A stretch of DNA of 64,000 nucleotides, from assembly GCA_032718475.1 (NCBI GenBank), contig JAUCBJ010000812.1:1-64000 (forward strand). Direction: 5' to 3'. Under the pieces are notes generated by a model that worked only from the letters and a program-made list of their open reading frames with translations, was not told where the DNA came from and ran no database searches. Numbering within the stretch: the first letter of the stretch is position 1; the number at the start of each line of letters is the position of its first letter. The translations under genes were made by a program, and so were the position numbers. Shown in pieces: positions 22,039-33,047 of the stretch. Origin of the DNA: Nemertoderma westbladi (lineage: Eukaryota > Xenacoelomorpha > Nemertodermatida > Nemertodermatidae).

Positions 22039-23268
22039 TGTAAAAGCTTCTGTGGGATCTAACTGGCCCCTTTTGCTTCGCAATCCAGTTTCCCCCCAGG
22101 CGCTGGAATACTCTAAAAAGGTTCTCTAACTGTATATATATTCCCCTCGCCCGCAAGGTACCGTTACAGGTGTTTTAACGGACATAAAAGTCATTCTGCT
22201 ATATACGTGTTTTGGCGGACATGGTAAGGCAAAAAACCTGCAATGCACCAACTACCTTTCACAGCTTAGCCGTGATGATTCATATTACGACATCTAACAG
22301 CTGGTTGCTGACATGGAAACAGCCAGTGGATGCATGGTTCTTTGTTTGGCTTGAGCCAATCAGAGCGATTTTTCCTGTCGACGTGTAGCTTTTCGGCCGA
22401 TCATAAGGAGAGTGTTCAGTCTTACTGTTTTCACTTGATACTTTGTTGTTATTGCTGTCTAAGCCAGAAACACCGGCTCTAAGAACTCTAGTAAAACTGC
22501 TTAGATTATAGAAAGTATAACTGTTACCGGCGGTGTTACCTCACTTAATTTAACTGCACTAATCATATTGTTTGTACTGCTATTTACCGTCAGTTATTAA
22601 TTGTATCTATTTGTTGATGGAAATATTGCTCTTTGGAGAATACGGATAAATCACCCAAAATTCCCAATTTTCTTGATACACTACAGGTTAGAGAGGCGGG
22701 CTATATATAACAATTGCGATTTATATCAATGTGGTGTGTATTGAATCTAATGTTATTTAGTAGACACTACCTGAGTCAATTGCTGTTCTCTTTATGTGTG
22801 ATCAAATATACTGACGGTCGGCAGAATAGTGTGCATGATTGTGAGTGTGATGTGACTGGTAACAAAGCATTTCCTAAAGAATGCGACTTATACTTTAATC
22901 ATAAGCCTTATCGTTGCGTTTAGTATAAGTCCTAGCTCTGTTTAAATAGATAGAGCGCCACGTCCTAAAGGAACTGTTAATATTTCCCGAAAGTTAATAA
23001 TATCTGTCAGAAATTACATATTAGCGATCAATCGAATAATACAGTAGGCTTACACTGCAACCTTACACTGCAATAATAAAATCTAAGCATCCGAATTCAG
23101 CCTCCCGGGTGTAGATCCATCGGGTGAATGATCGCGCATGGGCTGGCTTCGGCTAATGTTTTGTTTATTAGCATAAAATATTGTCGTATGCTAAAGGTGT
23201 GTTAATTAACTAAAAGACATATAAATTTTGGCAGGTTAAACTGCTAAAGGTCTTCAAAAGCGCGAACA
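22039..23268 (+). repeat. 3' LTR of BEL/Pao copy 1
   Basis: 1,230 bp, apparently identical to the 5' LTR, ending GCGCGAACA and followed by the target duplication GAACT (23269-23273). The 69-codon frame inside it (also in the 5' LTR) is not preserved in copy 2. Confidence 0.96.
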
Positions 23269-23273
23269 GAACT

Positions 23274-23820
23274 TATTATGAAAATATTAATTAGCTGTAT
23301 TAGAACAACAACAACAATAAGAACATTTCATATTTAAGTGATAAACCATTTCGTATTAAGGGGAGTAATACAGGCATTTTTACCATACAAACTGCTATTA
23401 AGCCTCGGTACCATTTTAGAACGCATCAGATTACTTATAGGCCAACTATTCTTGCATTCCAACCGGAATTTAATGGGCTTTCTGGTGAACCAATTTTTTT
23501 TTAATTTCAAATTTTTTTTCATATATATATTTAGCTTATTTTTGGAAAAATGACTTAATTTTCAAAAAAAAAATAGGCAAATAAGTTAGTGTCACAAACA
23601 TTAAAATTACAATTCGTTGTTTATGCGTACATTATATTAAAAAACTAATTGGTTTACGTTATTCTACGGTAAAAAATCATCCTGGTGAGAAAGTTTCAAG
23701 TCTATAACTCAAACAGCAGCTGAGAAACATTTACCGAAAGAATTCTAAAAACTCACTTTGAGAAAAATCCAGTTAACATTTGAACCTTCCCGCGCAAAAA
23801 CTGTGCGCAAAAATATCGTT
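23274..23820. other. Spacer, no gene seen
   Basis: AT-rich, with poly-A/T stretches near 23500-23575. No repeat or coding sequence recognised. Confidence 0.5.
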
Positions 23821-24055
23821 TGTCTGTATGTCTGTCTGCCGGCATTTATGACTATCCGACAATCTGTCCGTCAAATATAAGAAAAGGGCATACAATCTAG
23901 TTAAAAGTTTAGCTAGAGGGGTTTTCCCGGTCGCAGAATTCATTCGAGTGTCATTTTAACGACTTCCAAATTGTCTGTTTGGCAATCAGTCTGTGGGTTA
24001 TATTTTGACGGACAGACTGACAGGCTCTGACGGACAGGCATACAGACAGAAACAA
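23821..24055. repeat. Dispersed repeat, second copy
   Basis: Same order of phrases as 5630-5860 (TGTATGTCTGTCTG, ACTATCCGACAATCTGTCCG, GGGGTTTTCC, GACAGGCATACAGAC). It abuts the 36-bp array that follows. Confidence 0.7.
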
Positions 24056-24059
24056 AGAG

Positions 24060-25240
24060 CTACCCCTTTTGCAACAGATAGGAGTAGCGCCCATCGCTAC
24101 CTTTTGGGTAGCAGATAGGAGTAGCGCATACCCCTACCTTTGGGTAGCAGATAGGAGTAGCTTCCACCCCTACCCTCGGGTAGCAGATAGGAGTAGTGCC
24201 CACTACTACCGTTATGTAGCAGATAGGAGTAGCGCCCACCCCTACCTTCGCGTAGCAGATAGGAGTAGCGCCCACCCCTACCTTCGGGCAGCAGATAGGA
24301 GTAGCGCCCACCCCTACCTTGGGGTAGCAGATAGGAGTAGCGCCCACCCCTACCTTCGGGTAGCAGATAGGAGTAACGCCCACCCCTACCTTCGGGCAGC
24401 AGATAGGAGTAGCGCCCACCCCTACCCTCAGGTAGCAGATAGGAGTAGCGCCCACCCCTACCTTCGGGCAGCAGATAGGAGTAGCGCCCACCCCTACCCC
24501 CAGGTAGCAGATAGGAGTAGCGCCAACCCCTACCTTCGTGTAACAGATAGGAGTAGCGCCCAACCTTACCTTCGGGTAGCAGATAGGTGTAGCGCCCACC
24601 CCTACCTTCGAGTAGCAGATAGGAGTAGCGCCCACCCCTACCTTCGGGTAGCAGATAGGAGTAGCGATCACCCCTACCTTCGGGTAGCAGATAGGAGTAG
24701 CGCCCACCCCTACCTTCGGGTATCAGATAGGAGTAGCACCCACCCCTACCCTCGGTTAGCAGATAGGAGTAGCGCCCACCCCTACCTTGGGTTAACAGAT
24801 AGGAGTAGCGCCCACCCCTACCTTCGGGTATCAGATAGGAGTAGCGCCCACCCCTACCTTGGGTTAGCAGATAGGAGTAGCGCCCACCCCTACCTTCGGG
24901 TATCAGATAGGAGTAGCGCCCACCGCTACCTTCGGGTAGCAGATAAGAGCAGCGTCCACCTTTACCTTCGGGTAGCAGATAGGAGTAGCGCCCACCCCTA
25001 CCTTCGGGTAGCAAATAGGAGTAGCGCCACCCCTACCTTCGGGTAGCAGATAGGAGTAGCGCCCACTCCTACCTTCGGGTAGCAGATACAGTAGGAGTAG
25101 CGCCCACCCCTACCTTCGGGTAGCAGATAGGAGTAGAGCCCACCCCTACCTTCGGGTAGCAAATAGGAGTAGCGCCCACCCCTACCTTCGGGTAGCAGAT
25201 AGGGGCAGCGCCCACCTTTACCTTCGGGTAGCAGATATGA
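24060..25240. repeat. 36-bp minisatellite array, about 33 units
   Basis: Units contain TAGCAGATAGGAGTAGCGCC and CACCCCTACCTTCGGG. The period is a multiple of 3, so frames of up to 325 codons stay open on both strands with a 12-residue repeat (for example DRSSAHPYLRVA). The same openness in three frames and the lack of any non-repeat coding flank argue against a gene. The 3' units are more diverged. Confidence 0.96.
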
Positions 25241-26804
25241 GTATGCTTGAGTATGGTGGTGAAATACTGTTGTACTTACTACTTATGCCACATTACAAAC
25301 GTCTTTCATAAATGACAAATTTATAATTTATTTTTAATATTGAGTTTTTATGGAATTACAGAGCTACAACTATACTATTACATAAACGGAAGTACTACAT
25401 TGAGTTGGAACGAAATCTGAATTTTTTTTTCAAAATTAAGTTATATTTATTATAACATGTTCTGGGACAAGGTGTCCTGGTCCTCAAGTTTGTGGCATCT
25501 TTTGTCATGGTTATATCTTTTGGGTAGACAACTTTGACACACCTACATAAAGGTGTCCACTTAACGGATTAGGCTCAATAATTGTATAAATGTAACACTA
25601 TGTTATATTAAACAAAGAGTATTTCTACAAAAGACAGTAATAAATTTTAGCTAACTTAAGTCAAGCAAAGATAAAACAAATTCAAAAACTCTTATTAGCT
25701 ACACTTATTAGAACTCACTACACCCGCCATATACAGTACAGTATAAATATATTGCAAGATATTAGATGGATGCCCGGCTTATCGCGTTTCCTATAGAATA
25801 ACTACTACATAGAACTAAAATTATTATTTTTTGTATGATTGTATGATTTTGTCACAATTTAAGCCTATGAAAGTTTTTCCAAATTCATTTCTGAGCATAT
25901 ATAATGTGTGCTTAACTGTACTAACGTTTATGTAGCATATGTTATAGATAGACCCTTCTTACTCGCTAACTATAAACTATTTGTTGTCTATTATGTCATT
26001 TTAAGTTTTTAGATTATTCTGTTTCGTGAAAAACAAGTTTCAGGGAAGTGTTCATTGTGCCAAAGTTAGTACAGTATAAGTTCAAACAGGTGGTCTACAG
26101 TATATTGGCAGGTGTTGTAATTATGAATTATTGTTGTTAAAATATATTTAATCAAATTAAGAAATAAAAAAGATTAAAAAAATGGTCCACTGTTCCTATT
26201 AACTACCTATATACTCCACTATAGATTTTAACTTTATTTTGACGTATTTAATAATCCCGGCTGTATAATAAATTGGAAGATTCATCCCTTTTTTTGTAAT
26301 CACTGATATTATTTGGTTAAAATAATAGTACAGTAAATTGTTAAGGCCTATTTATTATAGAGGGATTTAAGTTAATATGTTGGGTTTCTTCTTCGCATTA
26401 ATTAAAGTTGTTTAGCTTAATTAAAGGTTACTGATTGCACACATTCTAGTGCCTATGTATATTTTCAACATAACATGTTTATAGGGGCGTACTCAATTTT
26501 AAAATCAGTTACAATCACCCCCAGTGTGTAAAGTGCTAATTAAGAACCTGTTGAAATTAAGAACCATAATTTTTAATTTTATTTTTATTATAAATATAAT
26601 ACGAAATTAATTTTCTTATTTCTCAATGAATTATTTACGAAATAATTTATTAAGTAATTAATTGATTCCGTTAAATAATTGTAATCAGTTATTCAAGTGG
26701 GTTTATTCTAAATTTTTTGTATATACAGAAACGAAGTCCATCATAATAATATTAGCCTTAATTGTATATAAATCACACCGCAGTGTAATTTTGATATTGT
26801 GTAC
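25241..26804. other. Intergenic AT-rich sequence, nothing recognised
   Basis: No exon, RNA gene or repeat structure supported. Short frames only. Confidence 0.5.
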
Positions 26805-27609
26805 TTAAGGAGGGGGGGGGGGGGGGTCTTTTTTTCAACAGCTTTTTTAATTTGTTATCTGATGTATAACTTGCTAATGACACCGAATCAGAAATCGGAA
26901 TCAGAAATTGATACTTTTTAACTTTTCAACCGATTTTCGTTTTGTTTGCAGAATTATATAAAGGAATATTCCGCTCAAAAATATCGTGTTTCAAAAAAAC
27001 GTTATGGCATTTTTCGTTGCAAAAGAACCCAAAAACCGACAAAAAACTCAAATTTCGCGATTTTTTTACACAAATAATACCACTATATTTTAAACAAAAT
27101 TTCAAAATTCTGTCAACGCAATTCTTGCGCACAATATTCGTCTATATAATTCTGCAAACCGAACGATAATAGGTTGACTAGTTAAAAAGTAGGCCTACAT
27201 AGAGTAAGTGTCCAAAAAATGGCAACCCGAGAAATATGACATTACAATTTTGATTACAAATCACCGAACACCTTTCAATTTTTTTCTAAAATCATCTTCT
27301 TTTACGGTTTTTATACCTATAGTGTAATTTTTGGAGCTGATTCCGAAAATGGCAAAATATTTCGATAATATTGGTTGTTTGATAGTCCTTTTTGGTGTCA
27401 AAAGTGGTGCTGCAAATTTTCAAATTTTGGTTTAAAATGTCAAAAGTTACCATAACTCTAGAATGAAACAACTTATCGAAAAACTAATTTCATATTCGGA
27501 ATCACCATAAAATTCTACAGCGGAAAACACATTACAAAAACTGTTGAAAAAAGACTGGGGTTGAAACCCCCGCCCCCCATCCCACACCCCCCCCCCCCCC
27601 CCCCCTTAA
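26805..27609. mobile_element. TTAA-flanked fold-back element with poly-G and poly-C ends
   Basis: TTAA (26805-26808), then GGAGG with a 15-base poly-G run (26812-26826), and at the other side a 19-base poly-C run (27587-27605) followed by TTAA. Just inside are inverted arms: TCTTTTTTTCAACAG (left) matches CTGTTGAAAAAAGACT (right), continuing weakly for about 70 bp. No transposase. TTAA duplications suggest a piggyBac-type MITE; some short frames inside are incidental. Confidence 0.65.
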
Positions 27610-28250
27610 TTTATTCAGTTAAATATTTATTTACTTATTTTTCATAAATTTGTATAATAAACTCCATATCAATCCGTGTCTTTTAAATTTGTTGAATGTG
27701 ATCCAAAGATAAATGTTAACAATTATATAATTCTTATTGTTATTTTGTTCACTTTATTTTGTTCACTTTACACAAATATGTTCACAATATTGCGTTATTA
27801 TTATATCAGCATTAACAGTTTTCCAAACTTCATAATTTTAATTTCATTTAACTACCATTAAAGCCGCTACATATACAAACAAAACACATATTTTATAAGA
27901 TAGATATTTAGTAACCAGTGAGGGTTATTAGTAGTCTTTGTTTATAAAGTCCGTTTTCCCCTCTAATATTTATCGAACATTTTTGCACTAACTTATCCAA
28001 CATTGTGTGTAAACAATAAAACAGTACCGGTAGTTCTGTTTGGTTTACTTACTATGTTTTACAGTCATAATGACGACCTATGGTCGTGCTCCACTATTTT
28101 ATTGAGGAGGATGAGGCATGACGCGCTATGTTTTTGGAGCTTCTGCCTCAGAAATCTAAGGATATATATATTATTTATCGACCGATGAATATTAAATAAA
28201 TATATATAAATAAATAACCAAAACAAAATTACCGCGACAAATCATTTACT
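27610..28250. other. Intergenic, nothing recognised
   Basis: AT-rich. No exon or repeat identified; the last eight bases (CATTTACT) are the target duplication of the next element. Confidence 0.5.
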
Positions 28251-28529
28251 GGCCCATGTGAAGAATACCAGACTTTCTACCGTTATATTTAACTTTGCAC
28301 TTACCCCCCATGTGAAGAATACCAGGTTTTCACCAAAAACACAGGTTACAGAAGGGCTGAATTTAACCAAAACAATAAACGAATTAGTATATGTACAGGT
28401 TAAAAGACAGAAATAAGCGCTATAAAACACTTAATAAAGATAAATTAAAAAAAATAAAAAATCTTCACATATAAATTTCCAATAAAAAGTCGACCGAAAA
28501 GTGAAATCCTGGTATTCTTCACATGGGCG
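28251..28529. mobile_element. hAT-type MITE, intact (279 bp)
   Basis: Terminal inverted repeats GCCCATGTGAAGAATACCAG, perfect over 19 bp at the core, with a perfect 8-bp target duplication CATTTACT (28243-28250 and 28530-28537), the hallmark of hAT elements. A second TIR-like phrase (CCCCATGTGAAGAATACCAG) occurs inside at about 28307. The interior 28342-28403 is the shared core sequence. Relatives are at 39280-39564 and 44065-44214. No coding capacity. Confidence 0.9.
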
Positions 28530-29642
28530 CATTTACTCATAATAGTCATCTGTCCATAATAAATAATTAACACGGTTCAATTGGAAACTATACCTACTAG
28601 CTAATATGTCATTTTACTACAATTTATCTTACAACAACAAAGGGTTATAGAAAACAATAAATTATCACAGTCCCGTATAAATCTAGTATTATACAACATC
28701 ATACATATTTTATCATAATTCCATTTAGGCACTGAAAATTTCAGTACATATACATAGCACAAACCATCGTTGGGTCACATGCAAAAAATTCATTTAGTTT
28801 ATCGTAAACCATGATGCTTCTAGCGAAATTGAGATATTCTGTCCGTCGTGTGTGAGTTTTCCACTGGGTGGCATAAAAACTTGCCAACCTGTGTATTAAT
28901 TTGACCCACTCTGACAGAATAGTTGTATCATGCTAATCTGAAAATGTTTTGAAAAAAGACGGTGTTTTCCGCTTACATTTTTCCTATTGAATAAAATAAT
29001 GCTGTATCATTCAAAGTTGTTTTTCTTTGTAGGTGTAGGCAGCACATCGTTTATAATAATACTGTAGCTTGGTAGATAGAACATAATATCCGGGGGAAAT
29101 ATAAAAATCGAAATAAAACTCATCCTATATGAAGGTAACAATAAAAAGAGAAAACACAAATCTACATTTCAAATTGTATAATTTTAAACACGCGCCACCC
29201 ACTCCCAAAAAGTCACATTTACAGAAAGTAAGTTGTTCATTCGCATACCAAATATATATAATGCATTGTAAAATTTGTCCTTTCTCTGAAAAGTTGTTTC
29301 AGATTTTATGTAGCGTCAAGAGGTGTCATAAGCCTAATTATTATTTGTTTTAGCTTTGTATCTGTAAGCCAGAATTCTAACATCCTCCTGGCAGAGTTGT
29401 TGTTGTCATTTTTTATTACCTTAAACTATAAATTTGTTTGAGAATCGGGGAGAATTGTAAATATAATATAATACGTCCCTCCCCCCCACACTAACTACTG
29501 TTCTTCTATCCATATTGCACACGTTAATGTGGCGGTGGGACTCATAAACCAACCAACCAACATTGTGATTGCACCAAGTACTGTAGTATCTCCCTCCATC
29601 CCATATCGAAAAGATGCTTCATAAAGGGTAAACTGATAGACA
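28530..29642. other. Intergenic sequence upstream of protocadherin
   Basis: No exon or RNA gene recognised. AT-rich, with a C-rich spot near 29470-29488. Confidence 0.5.
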
Positions 29643-29760
29643 ACCAATCAGATTTGAGCTTCCTCACAAGAATCGAAACCGGGCATCCAATCAGAATTCA
29701 TATAAAACCACTGCTTCACGCAAATACATTATTTACCGTTATCTCAACAAAACCTAAGGT
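29643..29760 (+). promoter_or_regulatory. Protocadherin promoter: two CCAAT boxes and TATA box
   Basis: CCAATCAG at 29644-29651 and 29687-29694 and TATAAAAC at 29701-29708, which predicts transcription start near 29730. This is about 170 bases before the ATG at 29900. AAG|GTTAGT at 29756-29764 could be the donor of a 5' UTR intron, with ACAG near 29857 as a possible acceptor; this is uncertain. Confidence 0.6.
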
Positions 29761-29899
29761 TAGTTTTAATATTTGTAAGAATTAATTTATTTTAAAAATG
29801 ATTTAAATTTTTATTTATGTGCTATTGTGCTTTAGAATTTCGCTTATAGTACAGTAATTATTTTTTTCACAACAATTTATATTATATCGTTAAAAAATA

Positions 29900-32825
29900 A
29901 TGGCTAAAATTGTTGTAAATATTCACTCACAAGCTCTCTTTATTTTACTCATTGCCATTACCTTTAACCTGATAACTTCTGAGCAAGTCTGGCATGTTGA
30001 TGAGGAATCAAAGATATCTACAAAGTTTATAAACCTCCGAGAGGAATTCGATTTACCCAGAGGAACGGAAGTTCGTCTCGCTCCAAAGGAAACTAATCCT
30101 TATTTCGGTGTGGATTCCCAAACCAGTTTCGTTTATGTAAAATCCCGAATCGACCGAGAAGCCATGTGTGGGAAAAAAACAGAATGTGTAGAAACTCTGG
30201 ATGTGATTTCTCCGGGTAATTTTATTTTGAAGAGACTCAAAATAGTTATTAACGACATCAACGACAATCTACCGAAATTCAAAGAAGATTCAATTACTTA
30301 TGAAATCTCTGAAAGTACTCGTATGAGTTGGCGAATGGAGTTGCCTATAGCAACCGACCTAGATGTAGGAATGAATGACGTGAAAATGTACATTCTGAGA
30401 GGTGAAAATTCAGAAAATTTCATTTTGAAATCGAAACGTCGAAATAATGGAATGCTTTTGATGCCTTACTTAGGGCTACGAGAGAACCTCGATCGAGAAG
30501 ATATAGAGGAATACGAACTGGAACTTAGAGCTTATGATATCGGTGGACCTTTAAGTTTCGATTCGATGAAACTAAATATTCGTGTTGTTGATGAAAACGA
30601 TAATTCTCCATTGTTCGATCATTCGTTCTACACTTTTAATATCTCCGAGAATTTAGGTAAAGGAACCATGGTAGTTATACTAACAGCTACAGATACAGAT
30701 AAAGGAAATAATTCTAGAATAACTTATTCCCTTGGTGACCCTGACACCAAAAACTATTTTTTTATAGACCCACTAGACGGTCTTCTGATGACTAACACAG
30801 TATTAGACGCTGAATCCAGGAGGTCATACTCCATGGTAATAGTTGCCACAGACCACGGATACCCAAGACTCGAATCCCGAACTTCTATCGAAATATCGGT
30901 TACCGATGAGAATGATAACGACCCAGTGATCGAGTTCGAAACATCTTTAATTGGTGTTAATGGTACTTTCTCTATCAAGGAGAACGTAGCCAAAGGGATG
31001 GTTATAGGATCCGTACACATATATGATGCCGATTTGAGCACCACAAACGGTTATTTGTCCGTCGATATTGTTGGTCCTTCTAGAGATTATTTTACTTTAG
31101 ATGTTGTTTATGAAGATTCAAATCAAGCTGATTATTTATTGACCACTAAGGTATCCCCCGATCGGGAAGACGTTGCCTTCCATAACATTTCGATATTGGT
31201 TCAAGATCATGGAATACCTCCCAGAAAAGCTTTTTATAACATCACTGTTAACGTTTTGGATGAAAACGACTCGCCCCCTAAATTCACTGAATCGGTTTAT
31301 AATGTACAAGTAAAAGAAAATAAAAAAGCAGTAACGCGAATTACAGATGTTAAGGCTTATGATCCCGACTCGCAAGTTACAGGGAAAATTACTTATAAAC
31401 TCGAGAAAAATTATAATGGGATTTTTTCGATTGATAAAGATACCGGTGATATCTTTATTAAAGGGGAGTTAGACAGGGAGGGGCCTTATGGAGAAACTAT
31501 AAAGTTGGTGGTGACAGCCACAGATTCCTCTGGAGCTGAGCAACTCGAATCTTCAGATGTTGCGCTAAACATCAACATTATCGATGAAAACGATAATGTA
31601 CCGGCAGTTGGTAAATCTGTTTATCAGTTGCAAGTCGATGAGAACCTACCGCCGCATACAAGGGTCGGTGTTATTGATGCCTTTGACGCCGATTATGGAT
31701 TAAACTCCCTTCTTGTTTTCACTTTAATCGAAGAACCCGCATTCAAACACTCTTTCTATATGAATAAAGACACCGGTGAATTATTTACTGATGTAACTTT
31801 CGATAGAGAGTCGAAAAAATCGTATTTGTTAAAATTTACTGTTCGAGATAGCGGCTCACCAACTAATCAGAACCAAGGAGTTATTGATGTGTTTATTACA
31901 GACACGAATGACAACAAACCATCTATAACTGAACCCAAAGGTGACTCTGTAATTGAAGTTCCTATTAAATCCCCAGTTGGGACTGTAGTTGTGGAGGTTA
32001 AAGCTAGTGATGCTGATCTCTTTGAGAATGGCCAAATAACCTATCGCATAGCGAATGGGAATGATATGGGTTACTTTGGTATTAAAAGTAGCACCGGTGA
32101 GTTGTATGTGGCGAGGAAGTTCGGTTCTGATTTGGAGCCGACGTGGGGAGCGAGTTTCGATTTAGTTATAGTGGCAGAGGACCGCGGGAATTCCCCTAAT
32201 AAAGATCAAATATGGGTGAAAATTAATTTTGTTCATAAAGATCTTGAAAACGTTACGATTCTGAAGGAATTCAATGTTAATATAGATGAAAACGTTGAAG
32301 ACATTGATAGTGTAGTCACAGCTGTTGATGACGATGATTCGAATTTTACTTGGATTCTTAGTTTATCAATTCTCGGTGTTGTTGTAGTTATCGCCCTTAT
32401 CATACTCGTCCTCGTGGTTGTGTACTTTCGTTGCTACGACAACCGTCGACGTCGTCGTTACCAACCGCACAGCCGCGAGACTAAAGCGTTGCGAGGCACC
32501 TCGGAACTACCCGTGGCCATAGTTACAGCCAGTAAGCGGAATAATTCATCAACATCAACAGGTTGTTTAGGTTGGAGTTCTCGTAATAAGAGTAAGAAAG
32601 GTTACCGTGGCGATACAACAGCTAATAGACTTAGTTTCAATGGGGAAGAAAATCATAATGATTTAGAGGCCCAACAAGGTGACAGCGGTGTTGCCTCATT
32701 CAAAAACGACCAGGAACATGATTACAGCACTATAATGACGGGGGGACACCATGTTGTTTACTCTAAGGGCCACGAATCTGTACAACAACAGAAGTATAAT
32801 CAGCAACATCAACCTCTTCTCAATG
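29900..32825 (+). CDS. Protocadherin, exon 1 (ectodomain, membrane segment, proximal tail)
   Basis: Calcium-dependent cell-adhesion receptor of the protocadherin type. The signal peptide covers about residues 1-27 (hydrophobic ALFILLIAITFNLIT). Six DxNDN-type linkers (at about residues 119, 230, 334, 452, 560 and 667) divide seven extracellular cadherin repeats. EC1 has the protocadherin hallmark DREAMCG...C. A single membrane helix is at about 818-840 (WILSLSILGVVVVIALIILV) with the stop-transfer RRRRR after it. Packing the whole ectodomain and membrane helix in one exon is typical of protocadherins. The exon ends at the donor AATG|GTAGGT (32826), one base into codon 976. Read-through into the intron gives a spurious stop at 32890. 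It joins in phase to 36047. Confidence 0.95.
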
Positions 32826-33047
32826 GTAGGTGCTTTTTTTTTTATTTAAATATTATTTTTATTATTTTCGGTTGTAGAGTATATTTTTAGATTAATTATA
32901 ATTTCTTTAAATTTATTTTAGAATTGTTATTTACACTTTTGTACTTTTTTTACGCTTTGTATTGTATTGTAGGCGTCTTAATCCCACCTTGGGGTTGGGC
33001 AGAATCTACTCAACACTTTTTTATTTTTAGAATTTCATGATGATGAT

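Larger units (their letters stand above)
11329..23268 (+). mobile_element. BEL/Pao LTR retrotransposon, copy 1 (11.9 kb, non-autonomous)
   Basis: Complete insertion: 5-bp target duplication GAACT (11324-11328 and 23269-23273), two 1,230-bp LTRs starting TGTAAAAGC and ending GCGCGAACA, a long leader, a broken gag, a gag-protease remnant, a noncoding stretch and a third ORF before the 3' LTR. Compared with copy 2 (50897-64000) it lacks about 190 Gag residues, has a 4-base deletion near 16131, and two deletions of about 1.7 kb each that remove RT, most of RNase H and the whole integrase. The LTRs look identical by eye, so insertion is recent. Confidence 0.95.

Noticed and set aside
24060-25046. 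Open frames of 215, 305 and 325 codons on both strands
   Set aside because: Produced by a 36-bp minisatellite with no stop in three frames; no flanking non-repeat coding sequence, promoter or splice sites.
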